DNA of 64,000 bases from Armillaria gallica (Eukaryota > Basidiomycota > Agaricomycetes > Agaricales > Physalacriaceae). The stretch is taken from the NCBI GenBank assembly GCA_037576215.1, contig JBANDB010000001.1, positions 1,178,001 to 1,242,000 on the forward strand, written 5' to 3'. This document shows positions 56,581-64,000 of this stretch, one piece after another. The notes under the pieces are model-generated. The model searched no databases. It was not told the origin of the DNA and saw only the letters and a program-made list of their open reading frames with translations. Made by a program: the position numbers and the translations under genes. How positions within the stretch are numbered: the first letter of the stretch is position 1; each line of letters starts with the position of its first letter.

Positions 56581-58075
56581 GAACTCGTATCTGCATATAG
56601 TGGCTACGAAAATTTACCGATACGTACACGTGACTGATTACCAATGAACACGCGAGCCGCGAGCTCGACAATCAACAATGCCATGACTAGATGCTCATAT
56701 CGCAAGCAATCTGAATGAACTATGCCACGACCGGCCAATGCACTCGTCCTGCTTATCCATGGCCTTGTGGAAATAGCCGATACCTTTCTTCAATGTCTCC
56801 GTTCCCGCAAACAGTCAAGATATGTCATCCACAGTGCCGTGGATGCCTAGGGTGAGATGCCATCTTTCCGTGGGGGAACAAAGATGATGTCAGGTTTTGT
56901 GGGTGCTTCGACACATTTAAGATAGAAGATAGCATACAAATAAGTGCATCTTGACCAGTTATCGCAGTTTCGGATCGTGCCCAAGTCAATCTGCGCGTTG
57001 AGGTTGCCGACCAACCTGGATAACAACTATGGGCAGATATCAGTGGAGCGCTTTGCCATTTGTATCGTACTGCGGACGACCCGCACGTCCAACCGTTTGA
57101 ATTGCATCCTGGAAAACAGGTCGACCCATGTAGATCTGGGTTCGTTCTATAATGACTATATGGGCTAGCAGTTTGACACGAAGCAGTACGCAGGAGGACC
57201 TGAACGTGAACAGCTCCTCCACCAGGGAACAATCTTCCCGCGACATGATATTGAAATTAAAGGGAAAGAGAAAACAGCGAGTTTGACGTTGTTGGCTTCT
57301 TCAGTCAGAATGTCCCGTGTAGCATCGACGAACGGATTAATCGTCTCCTTCTCCACATGCCGTGTCCCTCTCAGAAATTCCGCCGTTGTTGCTGCGCAAG
57401 CACACGAAAACCAGAGTTAACCTCACCGAGGACTTCGCTCGTCACTAGTACTGCTTGTTCACCTGACTCCGATGAAATATTGCGGGGCTCGGTCGGAACG
57501 GGAAGTCCTTTTAGTTCGGCTATGAGTTCTGTAAAGATGACCCTCTCTGCGAGCTTTAGAATCGTCTGGTCCGGTCAACGTCGGCCAGCTCTGCTCGGAG
57601 ACCTCATATATTGGCTCGCTCCGAACGTGGCGAAGCTTGATGGACGAACTTTCATCCGACGGTCTCCAGCCCTTCGCAACTTCAACGTCGACGCGGTTTC
57701 CAAACAATTTCATCGTGATATGGAAGCGGTGATAGTCGACGAGCTCCATGAATGGGTTTTGCGCGGAGGCGAGGGTGAAGAAGTTGTAGGCAGCAGTAAC
57801 TTGGCCTGGGCACACTGTCTCGGATTCAAGGGATTTTAAAGATTCGCCATCGATGACGAGTATCTCTACGCCAACTGTTGTTGGTTCGGTTGCAGCCTAG
57901 TCGTTCCCACCCTCTTCGTCGTCGGACCATTTCTGATTCTAGACCCCTCTTCATCCTCTTCCTTTTGTCCCTCTTCATTGAATGTCATAGTCGATAATTC
58001 TCTTCGACTTGTTCCCCAGTTCTCAGATATCAATGACCAGTAAAGAATGTGAAATCGTTTTTGTCGCGCCATTAG
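56580..58075 (-). pseudogene. BRR2-derived pseudogene with both cassette remnants
   Basis: Reading the minus strand from 58070: acidic N-terminal part (EEGQKEEDEEGSRIRNGPTT), the helical region (VTAAYNFFTLASAQNPFMEL near 57790), then KETINPFVDATRDILTEEA (57300-57355), SREDCSLVEELF, LLAHIVIIERTQIYMGR and the helicase motif VI region DAIQTVGRAGRPQYDTNGKA (57045-57110). Further on are second-cassette pieces (LKKGIGYFHKAMDKQDECIG near 56780). The order is BRR2-like, but large parts including Walker A are missing and stops are frequent. This is the most collinear BRR2 remnant in the window. Confidence 0.75.
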
Positions 58076-58479
58076 CTGATAATAGGTGATGAAGCCCAGT
58101 CATGGAAGCAAAGTGCCAGTGGTCACGAAAGTGGATGGATTGTTGTGGGAAACATGGAGGCGGACGTGTGGGATGCTATGAAGTGCAGGGATCCAGTAGT
58201 GGAAGTTGAACTTGAGCTTGCATAGTGGTGGTCAAAGCAAGACCGGATCCTTTAGATCTGGAAAAAGTGTAGGTTAGACCATTGCTAGCGAAATCGAAGT
58301 GTTCGCTCACCTTCACAAGATAAGCTTGATCAACGAGTCATGACGCCTTGGGGCCGAAAAAGTGAATCTAAACTTTTAAGAACATCAGAAACGCGAAAAT
58401 AGCAGGAAATACGACGAGCTCACCGTGAAGCTCAATGACCTCGACGCCATCATCGTGGTGATAAGCTAAATCAGACCAG

Positions 58480-59245
58480 GCAAGTGAAGGCGGATCAGGA
58501 GATCATGACATTCGACCTCGTCAATATCAAAGACGCGTTCAACATCCTGAAGAGCTCGTTGAATAAGAGCTCAAAGATGGGTAGAAGGTGTCCGGGAGGA
58601 TATGAGAGCGGGAGAACGAGGGAGGAGAGAAAGTCGGTAGCCCGTCGTTTAGATACACCCGTTCGTTGTGGTCTCGATCCTATGCGTCTACAGAAAGGTG
58701 CTGAAAGATAGAGAGATGTAATCGGCGCAAAATTTATAGCCCTCGGAAAATCGAAAATCTGGGAAAACGTTCAGAAGTCTGGAAGAGTTTCCCATTGCCA
58801 TAATAGACTTACGACTGCCTATATTTTGTGCGAACAGGGACCCAAGCATCCAGGGAATATGATCCTCCCTCCGTCGGACCATGCCGTCTTGATTTCCAGT
58901 CGTGAACTCGAGATTAACGTGAAAGATGCGCAGAAGATGAGGAGAAAAATGGATTTGAGACAGTCAGACAGTCGTCAGGTTGACGTATCGCATACTTTCT
59001 GCATCCCAAAAGCTATGCTACCTCCCCGAGCAAACGACGAAACTCCCTTCGTCCGGCGATCCCCCGCTAGTTCGCAAAGAATCCCGTCTATGTCCTTTTC
59101 GCGCACAGCAACTTCAACATTGACATGCTCATTCGCATGAGCTTGCCGCACCAGACAATGGCACGAACTTTGTCGAAACAGGGTTGGGCTCGGAGTCAAG
59201 AATGAAGAGTATGGAGAAGCATTGTCGGCAGCTGGCACTGAGGGA
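58480..59245 (-). pseudogene. BRR2-derived N-terminal fragment
   Basis: The minus strand at about 59040-59150 reads HANEHVNVEVAVREKDIDGI followed by LCELAGDRRTKG, the pre-helicase helical region also seen, degraded, at 63420-63520. The remainder to 58480 is unreadable but carries sequence shared with about 43540-43760 ('gaccggatcctttagatctg' at 58242 and 43563). Confidence 0.55.
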
Positions 59246-59469
59246 TAGGACAGCGGGCAAAAGACGGTGGCCCGGGACGGTCACGCTAGCGGCGCGTACT
59301 GGGATCTTCTCACGCTCAGACCATGTCGACCACGATCCCCGCGCACCTAGCAAGCTAGACAGTAAAACTCTTTTCACCATGAACATACGACTGACTAATG
59401 GTCAACTTCAAAAAGGTCTGCTCAATGCCCGTTGCATTGGATTGCCACCCAAGGTTTCGCCTGTGGCTC

Positions 59470-60445
59470 CTTGACCATCTCTGGATCCGTTTATCAGCTT
59501 CCTAGATGTTTGGCCGTTGCCTCACCAGTCCTGATGAACATATAGAGCGATGAGGCTCGAAGCTTTCGGTTTATGAGTCGCTGACATGCTGGGTGCGGCC
59601 GGTGCTGATATTTGGTTAGCGTTCTTCGAAGAATCTTTCTATATACCGGTCCATCTCATTCCGCATGAAAAGTCGATTTTAGCTATTGGACGGTGAGAAT
59701 GTGAACATATAGAGGGTCACTGTGCTAATAAATATAGAGTAGCCGGCAACACCGTTTTCTGAGCGCGCGTTACTCAATCATGATTCATCTGGTCGTAAAC
59801 TCCCTTCTTGTATCATGAAGAGACTGAACTTCGACCCGCCCTTTCTCCCGAGATATCGTTGACCGGCGCCCATACAACACGCGATTTTGATTGCAGGCTC
59901 TGAGGCTTGTGTTTCTATCATTAGCGTGCTCGAGAAGGAGGGAATGGATACTGGTGGCGTGTGGGCGTCCGATAAGACAGTACATGCGCGCATAATGTTT
60001 CTGGGCTTTTGTTTTTGACGCAGACTGTACAGGCTATTGTGCCAAACGTTACTGGTTAGCTATTCTGACACTATACATTCTCACTAGGTATGATTCTTGT
60101 TAGTTACACCGCTACCTTGATCTAATTTCGACCTCGCTAGCATCCCATCACCGTTTACGCACTTGATGGACACACCATCCAACCCGGCTCCTCGTCAGTA
60201 CAGGATAACCCACCCTCATTCGTGCGGGCGGAGCCTGGGGTGTCGTATCTTTACCGGTCGAAAAGCGCAGTTCGAATTCGTCAGTCCTGTCCGTACGGAG
60301 TATGAAACCCGTTGTGGGACTGAAAGGCCAAATACAAGATAATAAGATGGAGATAGGAAGCGCGCCTATCTCGAGTCGTGCTTACTGATATTTAAACCTA
60401 TACGCGCCGTCCTTGACAAAATTCATTCCATTCGCTAATCCTTGA
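59470..60445 (+). pseudogene. MTF pseudogene (head-to-head with BRR2 debris)
   Basis: Fairly long but degraded copy on the plus strand: presequence-side intron and 'cctagatgtttggccg' (matching the DVWSS exon start), 'ccggtccatctcattccgca' (matching PVHLIPH), 'gcccatacaacacgcgattt' (matching APIQHAI), then the C-terminal exon ('gcacttgatggacacaccat', 'ccaccctcattcgtgcggg', 'aaagcgcagttcgaattcg'). Stops and frameshifts occur throughout; the DWWNGVK part is lost. Confidence 0.75.
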
Positions 60446-60544
60446 CATAATACACTTGTTCCCAGTTTCCAAGTTCAAGTTCACCCGGGAACAAGCTCAG
60501 CCTGCTATGAGTTCGGGAGGACGAAACGTCCATCATGTTGTTCA

Positions 60545-60675
60545 CATCATTACGGACCGAACCTCTTGGACCTGAACCTAAGGTTCAGGTTCAAGGTTCG
60601 GAGCGGTGGGAGGCGAACCTCGAGGTCCAGGTTCGAGGTTCAGGCAAATGTGCCCAAACCTGGACCGAACCTGAC
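60545..60675. repeat. AGGTTC/GAACCT direct and inverted repeat cluster
   Basis: Many copies of 'aggttc' and its complement 'gaacct' in about 130 bp, including the palindromic 'cctgaacctaaggttcagg' and the direct series 'ggttcaggttcaaggttcgg'. It could fold into hairpins. It lies about 400 bp upstream of HET gene 2. It is translatable in one frame (60535-60837) but looks like a repeat, not a gene. Confidence 0.7.
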
Positions 60676-61025
60676 CCCGGCCAGACTAATATTACTGCCT
60701 ATCTCAAGGCAAACAGCTCTTTGTTTAGAACTCCCTTGACTATAAGAGTTTTCCAGCGCAACCAAGCCCTCCTTTCTCGCAAGTTCATCGAACCCTGGAC
60801 AGTCATCCCGAGGCACCTCCCTGCCTTCATTCTCTAGCACGTTTCGCTCTACCCTCTCCGAGCGTTGATCCTGTCATCAACACTGCATATCCTTCGAAGC
60901 TTGGAAAAGCAGAAACTGGTACGTATCGTTGATACCTCTTGTTGTGAGTACTCACTACAACAAGATTAGCTGTAGAGTCCAAGGTCCTTATACCACTCAC
61001 TTTTTGGCTGTTTTTTGGAAGTGTT

Positions 61026-62811
61026 ATGTCTGGTGACTATGACAAAGAGCCGCGGCCTCAGGCTCCGGACTTTCCGGAGGTAAGTCAATCAACAAACAAC
61101 TGAGGGGAGATTAAAAATATATTTCCAGGATATCTCTTTGCGTGAAGTCACCATCTCCGCCTTTACTGACATGGGCCAGCCGGAATCATCAATCATTGTT
61201 CCGTTGCAACAGTCATACACCGGCAGAAAGCCGGTGATATCATCCCACCTTGCTGACACTCCCTGTGCTGCCTTTGATGTTTCTGACCTCTTGGACATAC
61301 TCAATGACAAACTCAGAACATCATACTCCCTGGACACTCCATCACTCTCCTCTCTTCTCCAAGACTGCATCAACAAGAACTACAACTTTGGCACAGTGTA
61401 TGGTCTCCTCCGCCACATATGGTACACCAATAACTGGAGCACTGTACAAGATAAGCTTCACAAGTGGGAAGAGGAGGACCAGGAGATGCGACAAAAAGCA
61501 CTGGTTGGTAAACAGATTATCAATCCACACTTACCACCTCGATGTGTCTGGGATCTATACAGCAATCGGGTGGTACCATGGTGGAGCATGGGTATCTCTG
61601 TTAGTAACCAGGACTGGGGTGACCTGTGTCAGCCAATATCACATGCATGGATGGAAGAGAAGGACCATGTCAATCTGTGGACACCTATCAATGGATATGA
61701 TTGGCCTGTTCCCATCCCAAAAGATGCCAACCTTGACCTTATCCACATTGAGATGCTCAATCTTGGAGCAGAGTATGCATGGTTAGATGTCCTCTGTTTG
61801 AGACAGGCACATGGACAAGGGGAGCATTTGCACACAGAAGAGTGGAAGCTGGATGTGCCCACTATTGGAGCAGTGTATCAATGTTCCATCCCAGTAGTGT
61901 GTTACTTGAGTGGGCTGGGGCTGCCTTTGAGTTTGAAGGAGGGTGACTTGGATAGTGATCAATGTTGGTTTAGACGTGCATGGACACTACAGGAGGTTGG
62001 CAGGAGAAGAGTGATTGCTGGGGACACTCCAGATGGACCGCTACACAAGTCAAAGGATAAGGATGGGGACTATGAGACTGAGTTGCTGACTAGGTTTCAT
62101 AAGCAGCTGCAGTCTATGAATTACATTTCATATTGTAATGTGTCTGCCAGTGCAGTGCTAAGGAGCATGCAGGATCGGGTGTCTACCAACCCAGTGGACA
62201 AAGTTGCAGGGCTGACATTTTCTCTGATGTCCAAGAGGATACCAGCATATGATGAGACCCAGTCTCTTGAGGAGGCATGGACAGAGCTGGTAAATACAAT
62301 GGATGTGGAAATTCAGGGGAAGTTGTTTTATCAGTATCCTGAACCTGGAAATGCAGGCACAAAGTGGAGACCATCATGGGATCAGGTTATGACATAGTCT
62401 TTGCTCATAGATAACATTGGCTCCAACATCAAAGTTGAGCAGAATGAGATGAATGAAGACTGGTCTGATACAGAGTGTATTGAAACAGGGTTGGTTCAAG
62501 GGTTAGCTGCTGTGGAAAGGAATGATCAACATGGAAAGTTGATTGTTAAAGACAAAGATGGGATAGAACTCATATTCAACATCATGGTCATCCACAAGCA
62601 CCTGATATCTGATGACACATACACACTGATTCACCATGAGTCCAGGACCAGGACTGGGTCCCCATCACCTTATTGGGTCATTGGACAAAGACTGCTAAGG
62701 AAAAAGTTTGAGAAAGTGTCCACAATTAAAATTATTGAAAAACTCAGATGGAGAGAGATATCAAAGTTGTGGAGGCTGCAGACCAAACAGTGTCAATATA
62801 TTCTGGTTTGA
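61026..62811 (+). pseudogene. HET-domain gene 2, interrupted by a premature stop
   Basis: Paralogue of HET gene 1. Exon 1 (61026-61079) encodes a short start, MSGDYDKEPRPQAPDFPE; a 49-nt intron (61080-61128) sits at the same place as in gene 1; exon 2 starts DISLREVTISAF. The HET signatures are kept: PISHAW, GAEYAWLDVLCLRQ and CWFRRAWTLQEV. After SWDQVMT (62395-62397) there is a TAG where gene 1 has a Lys codon. The same frame then stays open to 62811 with gene-1-like sequence (NIMVIHKHL, YWVIGQRLL). Either a C-terminally truncated but HET-complete protein or an early pseudogene. CpG is almost absent from 62178 onward. It lacks the long acidic linker of gene 1. Confidence 0.8.
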
Positions 62812-63225
62812 GTTAGTAAGTACACATGCAATATGCTAAAAATTTGTGAAAGAGCTGAGAAGATGGCAATCCTGCAGCACATTGCTGGTTAAGAAAGAAG
62901 AAAGAGGAAATTAAAGAGTGAAAAGTTGTAGTAAAATAATATTTAGTATACAAGTAGGTACAGTAGTCTACAATGTACTTTACATGTGCATTCATTTGCT
63001 ATCATGCAAATAGTGAAACATCTTACAAGTATAAGAGTTGTTTCAATTTGTATACATAGAGGAAAGTGGCAACATGCTGGTAATTGGAGAGAGAGCTGCA
63101 AACAATCCAATGAGGCACACATAATTGTTTTATGTGACAGACATGTTCATCATGAAGTAAAGGAATTTTATCAATAATGATGAGGCAAACAAGATTCCCA
63201 CAACTGCTTCACATTGGCCTAAGTA
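62812..63225. other. CpG-free 3' flank of HET gene 2
   Basis: No gene. Part matches the 3' flank of HET gene 1 (53505-53630). The stretch contains no CG dinucleotide. Confidence 0.6.
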
Positions 63226-63935
63226 TCAAGGAATCATCAGCAACAATATCAAGACACAGTTTAGGAAACATACCTTTCCACCGCCAGTAGTTGGTGCTAA
63301 ACGCAATGAGGTAGAACTTGTTTTAAGCTTGGGAGCAGGTGACCACCCTGACTGAAGGCTATATTCGAGTGTGGCTGACTTGGGTACCTCAGGTTTGCCT
63401 TCATTAATGTCCATAGTGTCTGACAATCCCCCGCTAGTCTGCAAAGAATCCAGCTCATGCTCCTTTTTGCGCATGGCAACTTAATGTTGCTCCACACGAG
63501 CTTGTTGCCCTAGATAATGGTGCTGCAGTTTTTAAGGAATTTTGTCATGATATGGAAAATCTAGTAGTCGAAGAGCTCCATGAGCTGGGTGTCAGTCACA
63601 AAAGTTGGTCAATGTTCAACTAGGTGTCAAGAATGGAGAATACAGAGTAGGCAACCAGCACTGAACTCAGGGTCCTTGTCGACTTTGGATTTTGCGGATC
63701 TGGCACCTCTGCACCAACTTGGCCACCATCTTCAGGTGTAGCCCTGCCATCACATGCTTGTGGGTTAACTCATCTCTATTTTCAAACTCTTCTTTGCAAC
63801 TCATCATCAGTCTCTGAATCCTTCTGTTCCATATTGTGATCATGCCATAGCCATTACTCTTCTTTGACAGACTGACAAATTGAGAGAACTGTTCACTGCT
63901 TACTAGCATCGCAGGGTTGGGGATGGGTGTCAATG
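63226..63935 (-). pseudogene. BRR2-derived N-terminal fragment at the window end
   Basis: The minus strand from 63933: ITIWNRRIQRLMMSCKEEFE then NRDEL (acidic start region), a remnant of the helical region, then PEVPKSATLEYS, SQGGHLLPSLK and LRLAPTTGGGK, a degraded Walker A (APTGAGK in BRR2), followed by a splice-donor-like GGTATG near 63270. Frameshifts separate the pieces. At 63900-63950 MTF-side intergenic sequence begins again ('tcgcagggttggggatgggt', compare 43979), suggesting another head-to-head MTF copy beyond the window. Confidence 0.65.
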
Positions 63936-64000
63936 CCAGGTTTGAGTAGGATGGTGGTCAGGACAGTCACACCAGCAGCATGTTCTCAAAAATATTCACT

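Noticed and set aside
1..64000. CRISPR arrays, bacterial operons, prophage, integrated virus
   Set aside because: None seen; introns and gene families are those of a fungus.
1..64000. Full LTR retrotransposon or DNA transposon coding region
   Set aside because: I found no reverse transcriptase, integrase or transposase motif in any open frame; only the poly(A) insertion and anonymous repeats are supported.

Overview
The window looks like nuclear DNA from an Agaricomycete-type basidiomycete fungus. Genes are cut by many 47-60 nt GT-AG introns. The content is typical of mushroom-forming fungi: a large F-box-like family, HET-domain genes, DUF6534-type seven-transmembrane proteins, a free-standing NUP96 gene and an E(z)/KMT6-type histone methyltransferase. 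There is no bacterial, viral or CRISPR signal. The species cannot be named from sequence alone.

Layout. 1-18,300: three decayed copies of one block, [type-1 F-box gene, minus]-[type-2 F-box gene, plus]-[methionyl-tRNA formyltransferase (MTF), minus]. Only one type-1 F-box copy (10345-12017) looks fully intact; the MTF copy at 16759-18173 is nearly intact. Block 1 carries a head-to-head fragment of the spliceosomal helicase BRR2 (8045-8700) and then a fragment copied from the start of a KMT6 gene (8940-9150). 18,300-34,600: a calmer region with an F-box gene (19497-20563), an epoxide hydrolase (21095-22252), NUP96 (23241-25992), an intact type-2 F-box gene (26848-28479), KMT6/E(z) (29696-32257), and a type-2 F-box gene split by a poly(A)-tailed insertion with a 13-bp target-site duplication (32717-34524). 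34,600-37,600: no gene recognised. 37,600-50,000: a roughly 6-kb tandem duplication, each copy holding a DUF6534-like membrane-protein gene, BRR2 fragments on the minus strand and an MTF fragment on the plus strand. 50,500-64,000: two related HET genes, one open (50555-52692) and one with a premature stop in CpG-depleted DNA (61026-62811). Between and after them lie another seven-TM gene (54563-55964) and more BRR2 and MTF debris.

Interpretation. The intact genes are unrelated in function: nuclear pore, PRC2 chromatin silencing, self/non-self recognition, F-box adaptors. What links the window is repeated copying of one ancestral neighbourhood in which BRR2 and MTF stand head to head beside F-box and seven-TM genes. 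The copies then decayed through frameshifts, stops, retroinsertion and CpG loss. This is inference from internal sequence comparison by eye; no alignment, expression data or database search was available.
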